From NCBI RefSeq assembly GCF_032190635.1, contig NZ_JAVLAS010000004.1, positions 1 through 38,803 of the forward strand: 38,803 nt of DNA, in the 5' to 3' direction. The notes beneath the pieces were generated by a model. The model did no database searches. It worked only from the letters and a program-made list of their open reading frames with translations, and was not told the DNA's origin. A program made the position numbers and the translations under genes. This stretch comes from Levilactobacillus zymae. Its GTDB lineage: Bacteria; Bacillota; Bacilli; Lactobacillales; Lactobacillaceae. Of this stretch, positions 17,901 through 24,313 are shown one piece after another; position 1 is the first letter of the stretch; every line of letters begins with the position of its first letter.

Positions 17901-19797
17901 CAATGTCATCTCCTAACAGCCCCGACTCTGGATTGTTAAACCATTCAAGAACTTGTTTTTCATTCATACGTTCCACTTGCTTATCAGGATTGTTCACGTC
18001 TGAAAAGTCTTCAAAGTGATACATGGCTTGGAATAAGGCATCAATTAACGCATCAACTACATCAATTTTCAGTGTGGCCTTAGCCTTATCAACCTGAATG
18101 CCAATCTTATCTTCATAGATCTCTGCATTCAGTAGCGCCTTTTCCATAATTCGATCATCGAGTCGGTCAACTGACCCTTCAACAAACACCTTTTGTAAAA
18201 ACTTGGTTGGGTCTTTCAGTTCACTGGTTCGTTGACGAATAGCTTCTAACGGCCAACCAGAATTAAGCTCTAGCTGTTTGATAGCTGGTGTGGCGCCCCA
18301 GGCGTCATAGCCAAAAAAGACCACCTCTAACCGGTGACGATCCACGAAGTTAAGCAGCCACTGATAGACTTGTTCATCATTAATTAGCCCTTGCGGGTGA
18401 CTGCTAATCGTGCAGAAACCTTTTTTAGCTAAATTACGATAGTTGATGCCATCTTGTTTTTCTTTGGCTTCAATCGAGCCGGCTTTCTGCCACGGAATGA
18501 AACTATGCTGGTAAATAAACCATCGTGGCTTGCCTGTAGCATCCTGATAGGGAAACACGAATGCCAAAGCGGTATTATCGCTAAACATTGAGTAGTCAAA
18601 GCCAATGTAGACTTGACGATCATCAAAGCTAAACGATGGCACAATGGCTTTTTCAACGTCAGGTAATTTGAGAAAGCTGTCCACTGATTGCTCCAGCCAA
18701 AGGTTGAGGTTTTTGTTCTGGAAGTCATTAATTGTCCCTGACAACGCGTCAGAATCACGCTTATCTGTCAGCCCGTTCATTAAGACTTCATACTGGCTTG
18801 GCAGATCAAGTAAGGGATTACTTTTTACCCAAGTTTCAGGCTTAAACGTCTCGTCTAAACTGTCTTGGGCCCAAATCAGACCTAAGTACGTATCAGCATC
18901 ACGTGAGTAATCCTGTTCCATGGCTTGCTGAATCATACGTTCATCATCATGGAATGGCACGGTTGGATCGGGATAAGCTGTTGAAATCTGAACGAATTGC
19001 TTATTGCGCACCTTAACTTGTCCCGAAACGATTTTAGAAATCTTCTGCCGTGTTTTTACTTCACCAATTTCATCAAAAACAGCAGTCGTAAAGTGAAATG
19101 AGTCTAGTTAGTCATATTGACCAGCTTCGTGACTGATTGCTCGCAGTTTGTTGTTGTTACTGCTCATAACAACTTGATCAGATTGAGACGACAATGTACG
19201 AGTATCTAATCCACTATCTTGAATTAGCGTTTTAAACGGCTCAATCGTTGCAATCTTTGCCAGCATCGACTTAATGTAGCCCAGAATTTTACTAGTTTGT
19301 TTGTAATTAATAGATGAAACTAAGTAATCTTGGTTAGATAGTCCCAATGACTCAATTAAAAAACTATAAGCCGTAATTATAGCCATAAGGTAAGTTTTAC
19401 CCTGGCCTCTGGAAACTGAAACAATTGCCCGTGAAAAACGCTTGCCGCCGTCATCATTACGCCAGCCAATTAGCATAGCCATAATGAATTTCTGCCACGG
19501 CATAAGCTTAGTTGGTTCGCCTGTATCAACGTTCGGACAGATGGAAGCAAATTTAAGTACTTGATCCACTTTCTTAACCGAATAATTAAAAGGGAATTCA
19601 ACGCTACCTTGCCGTTGTAAGTCTCGAATATGGCGGAAAGCCGCTAACTTAATCAAATAACCAGCAGTTACCTTCTGGTCTAAAACATCTAAGGCGTACT
19701 GAGTTCCTGCGTCTGTGTATTCGTCACGAATACTTTTAACATCAATTCCACGGTATGCTCCTAACACATCGTGTGATTGAGTAAGGTCAATATTCAT
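17890..19797 (-). pseudogene. terL: Terminase large subunit, interrupted by an in-frame TAA
   Basis: ATP-driven packaging motor and nuclease. One frame runs from ATG 19797 (GGGGG ribosome site) to 17890 except for a TAA at 19108-19110. Upstream: 'FASICPNVDTGEPTKLMPWQ' and the Walker A variant 'VSVSRGQGKTYLM'. Downstream, in the same frame: 'SFHFTTAVFDEIGEV' (Walker B/DE), 'QISTAYPDP' and the nuclease region with 'YIGFDYSMFSDNTALAFVFP'. Locally the DNA reads GAC TAA CTA GAC TCA. Removing TAACTAGAC restores '...EAGQYD-SFHFTT...', so a 9-base in-frame insertion duplicating GAC is the simplest explanation. The N-terminal product (229 residues) lacks Walker B and nuclease; a 373-residue downstream part could start at GTG 19011 but lacks Walker A. 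Packaging is probably abolished unless the stop is read through or is a sequencing error. Confidence 0.88.
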
Positions 19798-19842
19798 AAG
19801 ATCACCCCCTTTCACAGAAAATGCTAGTGTTGCTTCACTTTT

Positions 19843-20301
19843 TTAACCTCCCAAAAATTCTCGCATACGTTCATCAATGCTTCGCTCATCCTTGTGGTCA
19901 TCTAAGTTTAACTTGAGCAAATCACTACGTGACTTAGGAGATAGTCCCAATTCAGCGCCTAGTTTAGTCAGATTTTTAACCGCTGAATCGTAAATTTGTG
20001 TCATAGGATTACGCTTGTAGCCCACGAAGTCTCGACCAATTTTTTTGCCGGTCTGATCTTGTAACGTTTTATAGATTGCTTGGACTTCACCGTTTTCCTG
20101 GATATGTTTATACGCATTGCGGTAAATCTCATATTGGGAAGCATATTGTTCCACAAGCCCGCTATCAATGCGTTTAACTGGGGTGTTATCCTCTAAAAAA
20201 GGCACTAATCGACGCCAAACGACCTTAGCTTGCCGTCCTAAGTAAGCTGGCGGTGTGCGCGTTAATTGACCGTTGTTGACGTCTTTATCCACTTTTTTCA
20301 T
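19843..20301 (-). CDS. terS: Terminase small subunit, P27 family
   Basis: 152 residues. 'LTRTPPAYLGRQAKVVWRRL', 'PVKRIDSGLVEQYASQYEIY' and 'NPMTQIYDSAVKNLTKLGAELGLSPKSRSD' (seen in two overlapping blocks) are typical of P27-type small terminases, which bind the packaging site and load the large subunit. It is encoded just upstream of terL and downstream of the candidate cos and HNH endonuclease genes, as in HK97-like cos phages of Firmicutes. Confidence 0.92.
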   Translation of the reverse strand: MKKVDKDVNNGQLTRTPPAYLGRQAKVVWRRLVPFLEDNTPVKRIDSGLVEQYASQYEIYRNAYKHIQENGEVQAIYKTLQDQTGKKIGRDFVGYKRNPMTQIYDSAVKNLTKLGAELGLSPKSRSDLLKLNLDDHKDERSIDERMREFLGG

Positions 20302-20324
20302 TTTCTCTGCATCCTTTCATTATT

Positions 20325-20425
20325 GAGTGACCCCCCCTACCTAAAAATTTTAAAAAAACGTTTGCGTCACAAGATGATGGTTATGTGTGCGCTTTTCTCG
20401 GCCGTTAATAGGGGGCGGGGGGTGA
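20325..20425. other. Candidate cos packaging region
   Basis: A non-coding stretch between the small terminase gene and the HNH gene contains two opposed homopolymer-rich blocks: GAGTGACCCCCCCTACC at 20325-20341 and TAGGGGGCGGGGGGTGATT at 20409-20427, separated by AT-rich DNA with an A7 run. Such G/C blocks stand out from their surroundings. cos sites of phages with P27 terminase plus HNH usually lie in this interval. The exact nick positions cannot be read by eye. Confidence 0.5.
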
Positions 20426-20465
20426 TTTTTATATAGTTCTCGATACATTACACCTGATTGCTCTA

Positions 20466-20573
20466 TTATTCCTTAGAGCGCAAATTAGGCGTGTTTAACT
20501 GGACAGTCAGATAATCAAATGAGTTATCGTTCACCGTAAATTTACAGTCCGAATACACTGTTTCCACATTCAT
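20466..20573 (-). CDS. 35-residue small protein, translationally coupled to HNH gene
   Basis: ATG at 20573 overlaps the TGA of the HNH gene (ATGA), with AAGGAGAG immediately upstream. The product begins MNVETVYSDCKFTVND and ends TPNLRSKE. GTG two codons later would have better spacing. There is no recognisable domain. It would be co-transcribed at the start of the packaging module. Confidence 0.5.
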   Translation of the reverse strand: MNVETVYSDCKFTVNDNSFDYLTVQLNTPNLRSKE

Positions 20574-21085
20574 CTCTCCTTATTTATCAATACATTAATG
20601 GCACTCACATCGGTAATCTCAGCAACTTGTCTTAACTCGTTACCTTGTCCAGTCCCGTAGTATCGCTGTTCCCAATCAGTCTTTCGCCTATGACACTTAC
20701 TACAGATGACAGCAAGGTTATCAACGTTTGCTTTGAGTGATTGGTCGTACTCAATGGGTACAATGTGATCAGCAGTCTTAGCAGGTGTGATGACGCCTTG
20801 CACTTTGCAGTAAGCACATAAGTAATGGTCACGCTCTAGGACTTGTTTCCTTAGATGTGACCATTGCCTTGTACGGTAGAAGTTGTATTGCTGACGCTTA
20901 GTGTCATCACGATTACGTGTGACCGTGTTGTACTTGTGCGTGTAATGCTTATCGTGGCTACGTGCCCAACGCTCTCGACTTGCTAGGTACTCTGCTTCAT
21001 GCTCATAGTGTTGTTGACAATAGTGATCTGGGAAGTTAACCATGGTATGGCATCCTGGTTGTCTACAGCGTCTTACCCTTGGCAT
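20570..21085 (-). CDS. HNH endonuclease of the packaging module
   Basis: 171 residues from ATG 21085, which has AAAGGTGG upstream. An N-terminal zinc-binding element (MPRVRRCRQPGCHTMVNFPD, then YCQQHY), a basic helix, then the HNH core: 'WSHLRKQVLERDHYLCAYCK', 'TADHIVPIEYDQSLKANVDN' and 'LAVICSKCHRRKTDWEQ', with the two CxxC knuckles and the catalytic His in DHIVP. In HK97-like cos phages this HNH protein acts with terminase to cut cos. Its position next to the candidate cos and terS supports this role rather than homing. Confidence 0.9.
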   Translation of the reverse strand: MPRVRRCRQPGCHTMVNFPDHYCQQHYEHEAEYLASRERWARSHDKHYTHKYNTVTRNRDDTKRQQYNFYRTRQWSHLRKQVLERDHYLCAYCKVQGVITPAKTADHIVPIEYDQSLKANVDNLAVICSKCHRRKTDWEQRYYGTGQGNELRQVAEITDVSAINVLINKER

Positions 21086-21230
21086 GATCACCACCACCTT
21101 TGTGTAAGTTAAAAGCGCCATGCTTATCAGCACGACGCTCACGTTTCTTCTTATCAGCCAACCAGCGCTCTAAGTCATGATAGCAGTGATTTTCTATTGG
21201 GCTAACGTAGCCATACTCAGTGTGCCGCAT
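21063..21230 (-). CDS. 55-residue basic protein of unknown function
   Basis: ATG 21230; reads MRHTEYGYVSPIENHCYHDL then a basic helix (ADKKKRERRADKHGAF) and ends DHAKGKTL. It overlaps the 30-residue membrane gene upstream by 14 bases and the HNH start downstream by 23. I see no strong ribosome site of its own, so translation probably depends on coupling. Conserved small ORFs are common before HNH genes in related phages. Function unknown. Confidence 0.55.
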   Translation of the reverse strand: MRHTEYGYVSPIENHCYHDLERWLADKKKRERRADKHGAFNLHKGGGDHAKGKTL

Positions 21231-21309
21231 GTAGCCACACTCCCAACACGATGATGAGTAGCACCATCAGCAGGCCGAATATTAAGTTGTCCCGTTGATA
21301 GTTTCTCAT
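21217..21309 (-). CDS. 30-residue single-pass membrane peptide
   Basis: ATG 21309 with GGAGG six bases upstream (a second ATG two codons earlier is too close to that site). The peptide starts MRNYQRDN and continues LIFGLLMVLLIIVLGVWLHA, a clear transmembrane helix. It is the first ORF after the tRNA cluster and its terminator. Function unknown; a minor membrane factor of the late or middle operon is possible. Confidence 0.55.
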   Translation of the reverse strand: MRNYQRDNLIFGLLMVLLIIVLGVWLHAAH

Positions 21310-21322
21310 TGCCATTCCTCCA

Positions 21323-21352
21323 AACTAAAAGGCCGCCTCGTTTGAGACGACC
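21323..21352 (-). terminator. Intrinsic terminator downstream of the tRNA cluster
   Basis: Minus strand GGTCGTCTC-AAAC-GAGGCGGCC is a 9-bp stem (with G-U pairs) followed by TTTTAGTTT. It directly follows the last tRNA-like element and would release a tRNA transcript or attenuate the late transcript. Confidence 0.7.
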
Positions 21353-21358
21353 GTGTAT

Positions 21359-21453
21359 GTGATTGGTGTGGAATCGAACCACACGCGGTAATAAACCTCC
21401 TGACGTGGGCAGTCCCCATTAGTGGGGAATTTATTCAGCCACGTTTCAACCAC
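21359..21453 (-). tRNA. Degenerate long-variable-arm tRNA-like element
   Basis: 95 bases. The 5' end GTGGTTG pairs with the 3' end CAATCAC over all seven positions (one G-U), and a T-arm-like GTGTGG-TTCGATT-CCACAC is present, but the T stem has one extra pair. A hairpin TTCCC-CACTAAT-GGGGA could be the anticodon arm, with CTA at the anticodon position, but base 33 is A instead of U and a convincing D arm is missing. It is probably a decayed Ser/Leu-type tRNA or a tRNA mimic. Confidence 0.35.
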
Positions 21454-21528
21454 CCGTCGACTTACGCTTTTAGCTTAGCGTATAGAACTCGCATTTTGGG
21501 ATTGCGCAATACCGTGGTTGCTGACCAA

Positions 21529-21605
21529 TGGTCCCGGTGGGAATCGAACCCAAAACATTTCACAATTATAAGTTGTGCGTACTAGCCTTTATACATTACG
21601 GGACC
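21529..21605 (-). tRNA. tRNA-Ile (anticodon UAU)
   Basis: Acceptor GGTCCCG pairs fully with CGGGACC. The anticodon arm is CACAA-CTTATAA-TTGTG with U33 and anticodon UAU, reading the rare AUA codon. The T loop is TTCGATT with four T-stem pairs, and the D loop has the GG pair (AAAGGCTA). Base 73 is A; CCA is not encoded. A phage-supplied AUA decoder would help translation where the host has little of this tRNA. Confidence 0.8.
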
Positions 21606-21620
21606 TAACTTAATTGCAAT

Positions 21621-21677
21621 ACGTGTAACGGGAGTCGAACCCGTATCTTCTTTGCTCTGCCGTTGAGCTATGCACGT
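21621..21677 (-). pseudogene. tRNA remnant lacking the anticodon arm
   Basis: Acceptor ACGTGCA pairs with TACACGT at six of seven positions, TA precedes a good D arm (GCTC-AACGGCA-GAGC) and the T arm ACGGG-TTCGACT-CCCGT is perfect. Only about nine bases separate D arm and T arm, so the anticodon arm and variable loop are deleted. It cannot decode; it is either a decayed gene or a retained tRNA mimic. Confidence 0.6.
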
Positions 21678-21701
21678 CCATTTCATCAATCGCTTATGGT
21701 A

Positions 21702-21780
21702 CCAATTTACACCCAAAAATTGGATGGTGCCTGCAGTCCGACTGCACAAAAGCTGCACTCAAACTGCATCAAAACTGCTT
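21702..21780 (-). promoter_or_regulatory. 11-bp-phased CTGCA repeats, probable late activator site
   Basis: CTGC(A) occurs at 21731, 21742, 21753, 21764 and 21775, exactly 11 bp apart, so all copies face one side of the helix. The array overlaps the 3' end of the ArpU-type regulator gene and lies upstream of the tRNA and late genes on the minus strand. An inverted repeat CCAATTT/AAATTGG (21702-21723) follows it. I infer an operator for ArpU next to the late promoter; I cannot pick a clear -10/-35 pair. Confidence 0.65.
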
Positions 21781-22226
21781 TTTTTAAAAATATGGAGATC
21801 ATCCAGCATGTAGCAATCGGCAAACTGTAATAGTGCTTTGGGCTTCCAAACGTGGAAATAGCTGGACTCGGAAAATCCTAAGTCCATAAAGCACATAGTA
21901 TCTGATAGTTCTTGTAGATATAGTTCATCTAAGATATTCTGGCAATCTTTATCACAGTGTTTAATTGCTTGGATTGTCCGTTTGACGACCTCTTCAGCAT
22001 ATAACCGCCGCACAATTCTTAAATCTGTCGCATTACCTGATGGCTGAGACTTTGGCATTCCATCATAACTAGGTGATTTTAAGTCGCTCATTGACTGTCC
22101 ACTGATACGGACCATCTTGGGCAATACTACGGATAAAAAGCGTGTCACGTTTTGCAAAGTTGCCCCAGCATCTACTTCTGGGAAGAGACTTCCCATATTC
22201 ATATTGTCAAAATTCAATTCAGTCAA
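21759..22226 (-). CDS. ArpU-family late gene transcriptional regulator
   Basis: About 150 residues. 'LFPEVDAGATLQNVTRFLSV' with 'VRISGQSMSDLKSPSYDGMP' then 'RRLYAEEVVKRTIQAIKHCD' and 'LGFSESSYFHVWKPKALLQFAD' follow the ArpU pattern, with the C-terminal sigma-like helix-turn-helix. These proteins activate the late operon of Firmicutes siphophages. The listed TTG start abuts AAAGGG; TTG at 22217, nine bases after it, or an ATG further in may be the real start. It is the last early gene before tRNAs and late genes, right at the phased repeats it probably binds. Confidence 0.85.
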   Translation of the reverse strand: MTELNFDNMNMGSLFPEVDAGATLQNVTRFLSVVLPKMVRISGQSMSDLKSPSYDGMPKSQPSGNATDLRIVRRLYAEEVVKRTIQAIKHCDKDCQNILDELYLQELSDTMCFMDLGFSESSYFHVWKPKALLQFADCYMLDDLHIFKKSSFDAV

Positions 22227-22248
22227 CCCTTTCAGCCCCTATCAATGG

Positions 22249-22317
22249 TATAATTTATGTGTTGACCATTGAGGTAAGAACAAATTGGGTGAGGGCTGTT
22301 GGCGGGCAGTCCTTTTT
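22249..22317 (+). ncRNA. Candidate plus-strand small RNA
   Basis: An extended -10 (TGGTATAAT, hexamer 22249-22254) on the plus strand is followed ~40 bases later by a hairpin GGGCTG...CAGTCC and TTTTT (22293-22317). The predicted transcript is about 57 bases, opposite to the surrounding operon and antisense to the gap between the 71-residue gene and the ArpU gene. No -35 is obvious. Confidence 0.45.
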
Positions 22318-22322
22318 GCTAT

Positions 22323-22538
22323 CTAAAATGGCCGCGTAAGCTCGTGTAGCACGTTAGTAATCTCCACATTGCTCAGCATACCCAAAGCAATGTAAACTTC
22401 CTTAGGCACGCTGTGCTCGCTTAATTTGGATTGGAATACAGCTAGTCCCATCAGCACATCATCTTTTGGTACCAATGATTCCAGATAACTAAGCAACATA
22501 CGCTGGTTACCGTTCATTGCGTCACGTGTTTTATCCAT
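22323..22538 (-). CDS. 71-residue early protein of unknown function
   Basis: Starts MDKTRDAMNGNQRML with GGAGG before the ATG; mostly helical and without transmembrane segments. The C-terminal 'GMLSNVEITNVLHELTRPF' resembles the end of its upstream neighbour ('KLSAKERNQVIHELTMVF'), so the two small genes may be diverged paralogues. Last but one gene before the late regulator. Confidence 0.7.
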   Translation of the reverse strand: MDKTRDAMNGNQRMLLSYLESLVPKDDVLMGLAVFQSKLSEHSVPKEVYIALGMLSNVEITNVLHELTRPF

Positions 22539-22546
22539 ACGTCCTC

Positions 22547-22744
22547 CTACATGAATACCATCGTCAGCTCATGAATAACTTGGTTGCGTTCCTTCGCTGA
22601 CAATTTGTTAATCGTGTTGCGCTGGCTATCGCTCAGCTTGGTAAAGTGATTGCCACACCACACTAACGCCTGTGCCACATCGCCACCATAGCTTGCCATA
22701 CCTTGCAGCACGTATTTTCGATACTCAATCTGTTCGTGTGTCAT
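22547..22744 (-). CDS. 65-residue early protein of unknown function
   Basis: MTHEQIEYRKYVLQGMASYG, then a helix pair ending 'RNQVIHELTMVFM'. A GGAGG ribosome site is present. The shared 'V.HELT' ending with the next gene suggests a tandem duplication. Small and acidic to neutral, with no known domain. Confidence 0.7.
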   Translation of the reverse strand: MTHEQIEYRKYVLQGMASYGGDVAQALVWCGNHFTKLSDSQRNTINKLSAKERNQVIHELTMVFM

Positions 22745-22779
22745 GCTGTGCCTCCACTCGATACCCGTTTAGCCACGCT

Positions 22780-22968
22780 CTAAATTTTGGTACCATCATT
22801 TCCCCTCCCAATCTCAACATCACTTGGTGCCACCTCGATGTGCCTGTGGCTGCCTTTAACTTTCACCATCGCCGATCGCCTATCACCACGAGTTATCCAG
22901 CATATCCATATGGCTGGCTGCTTAACGTGATGGCGTCGATGGTAATACACCTTATCGCCGTGCTTCAT
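22780..22968 (-). CDS. 62-residue basic protein of unknown function
   Basis: MKHGDKVYYHRRHHVKQPAI; beta-rich, basic and His-rich, with 'RSAMVKVKGSHRHIEVAPSD' giving the look of a small SH3/KOW-like barrel ('GDKVYY', 'V.VKG'). GGGAGG precedes the ATG, which overlaps the preceding gene by 17 bases. Function unknown. Confidence 0.65.
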   Translation of the reverse strand: MKHGDKVYYHRRHHVKQPAIWICWITRGDRRSAMVKVKGSHRHIEVAPSDVEIGRGNDGTKI

Positions 22969-23371
22969 TGTCTGCCTCCCGTAGCTTCACTCGCATGCAG
23001 CGCACCCAATCTTTGTCGCGACCCATAACACTAGCAATTCCTTTATTGTTAGGCCAATCCATGTGATCGAGATTGTATTTTAGCTGTGTCAATTCATCCG
23101 GTGTGGCTTTGTAATCCAATTCGTCACGATTTTTCATTCTGCTACGTAAGTTCCGTATATATTGCAGTGACCTTGACCGTTCTTGTGCAATATATTTGTT
23201 GGTGTATCCATGGATAATCAGGTGGCGCAGGATATTATTTTCTGCTGTGTGCTGTTCCTCAAATTCACCGTGGATATTCTTTTTAACATCTTCCGGCCAA
23301 TTATCTGGATCGTCGCCATAAGTCGCGTAAGCCGCTCTAATTTCAGCCGCCATTTTCTTGTTTGATGACAT
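22952..23371 (-). CDS. 139-residue protein with helix-turn-helix-like regions
   Basis: MSSNKKMAAEIRAAYATYGD; 'HGYTNKYIAQERSRSLQYIRNLRSRM' (read in two blocks) and 'NNKGIASVMGRDKDWVRCMR' both look like helix-turn-helix units that scan or bind DNA. The product is basic overall. GAAAGGAG lies upstream of the ATG. It may be a DNA-binding early regulator; no family recognised. Confidence 0.65.
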   Translation of the reverse strand: MSSNKKMAAEIRAAYATYGDDPDNWPEDVKKNIHGEFEEQHTAENNILRHLIIHGYTNKYIAQERSRSLQYIRNLRSRMKNRDELDYKATPDELTQLKYNLDHMDWPNNKGIASVMGRDKDWVRCMRVKLREADNEARR

Positions 23372-23377
23372 ACGCCT

Positions 23378-23545
23378 CTACTCCTTTCTTACTAATCGTT
23401 TTGCTTCGTTCCTTAGTTCTTCAAATTCACGTTTACGCCGTTCTTTTAAAGCTTCATTACAATTGGGACATGGGCTAGCTGTGACGGTGCTTGCCGTACA
23501 GTGGTAAACAACGCCAGTTCCATGACACAATGGGCATTCGCTCAT
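23378..23545 (-). CDS. 55-residue zinc-ribbon-like protein
   Basis: ATG 23545 overlaps the dnaC-like gene stop (ATGA). MSECPLCHGTGVVYHC and 'ASPCPNCNEALKERR' supply two CxxC pairs as in DnaJ-type zinc ribbons, followed by a basic helix (RKREFEELRNEAKRLVRK). It directly follows the helicase loader, so it may act with the replication proteins; inferred from order only. Confidence 0.65.
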   Translation of the reverse strand: MSECPLCHGTGVVYHCTASTVTASPCPNCNEALKERRKREFEELRNEAKRLVRKE

Positions 23546-24312
23546 ACGTTGCGCACCCCTTTCATGCCGTCAAAAATAATTTGTTGTCCCGGGTTATCTG
23601 GATATACGCGATCAATGAACTTTCCTTCATACATCTGTTTTAGCTGTCCCTTGGTATTATTGGTCGTAATGATGGTGATACCCTTAGCGGTGTTGTGATT
23701 AAAATCAACTCTAGCGTTAGATACCCGATACATGATGTCTTGCAGATCCTTGTGCACCGGTTTAATGTTGCCGGTCATACCGCCTTCTGTGCCAAAATCA
23801 TCTAGTACCAGTACATCAACCTCAATCATTGAACGCGTTATATTGAGTAGTTTGGAACGAATTGAAGTGTCCTCATATTTATCATTAACCATTCTTAACA
23901 GTTCGGCAGTTGATACAAACATGCCACTATGACCATGGCTCATCAGGTGGTCCAACATAGCTAGTGCTAAAGATGTTTTACCAACGCCACGATCACCCAT
24001 CATAACCACATTGAAGTTTTTGTTTTCTAATTGCTTAGCCAACACGAATGCCTTCTTGCCTAGTGACTTAGCTAAGTGTGGATTGTCCTGCTTAGCAATA
24101 TCCCAGTTGCCAAACGAAAACTTGAGCGGTATGTTGCCGGACCAGACCGAGTAGCTATAGTACCGGGCCATTTTGTCCCGTTTCAATTGTTTAGTTGCTT
24201 GTTCGGCCGTCTTGCGATCTAGTTCTTCTTTAGTTGGCAAGTGGTTCAGGTCAACATGATGGGCATTGGCTAGTTGTTGAATATATCTCTTGTCAAAAGT
24301 AACGTGCTCCAT
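23542..24312 (-). CDS. dnaC: DnaC-like replicative helicase loader (AAA+ ATPase)
   Basis: 256 residues from ATG 24312 with GGGAGG upstream, one base after the initiator gene stop. An N-terminal region with 'KQLKRDKMARYYSYSVWSGN' precedes the ATPase: Walker A 'VVMMGDRGVGKTSLALAMLD', Walker B 'EVDVLVLDDFGTEGG', sensor 'GITIITTNNTKGQL', and an Arg-containing end 'DRVYPDNPGQQIIFDGMKG'. It loads the host DnaB-type helicase onto the phage origin. Together with the neighbouring initiator it would also serve plasmid-state replication. Confidence 0.92.
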   Translation of the reverse strand: MEHVTFDKRYIQQLANAHHVDLNHLPTKEELDRKTAEQATKQLKRDKMARYYSYSVWSGNIPLKFSFGNWDIAKQDNPHLAKSLGKKAFVLAKQLENKNFNVVMMGDRGVGKTSLALAMLDHLMSHGHSGMFVSTAELLRMVNDKYEDTSIRSKLLNITRSMIEVDVLVLDDFGTEGGMTGNIKPVHKDLQDIMYRVSNARVDFNHNTAKGITIITTNNTKGQLKQMYEGKFIDRVYPDNPGQQIIFDGMKGVRNV

Positions 24313-24313
24313 A

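Noticed and set aside
19011..19110. Group I intron or intein in the large terminase
   Set aside because: Only about nine extra bases are present between conserved segments; there is no room for an intron or intein.
20570..21142. Longer start for the HNH gene at 21142
   Set aside because: The extra 19 residues overlap the upstream small gene and have no ribosome site; ATG 21085 has a good one.
21359..21453. Amber-suppressor tRNA (CUA) that might rescue the broken terminase
   Set aside because: The anticodon loop has A at position 33, the D arm is not convincing, and the terminase stop is TAA, which a CUA anticodon would not read.
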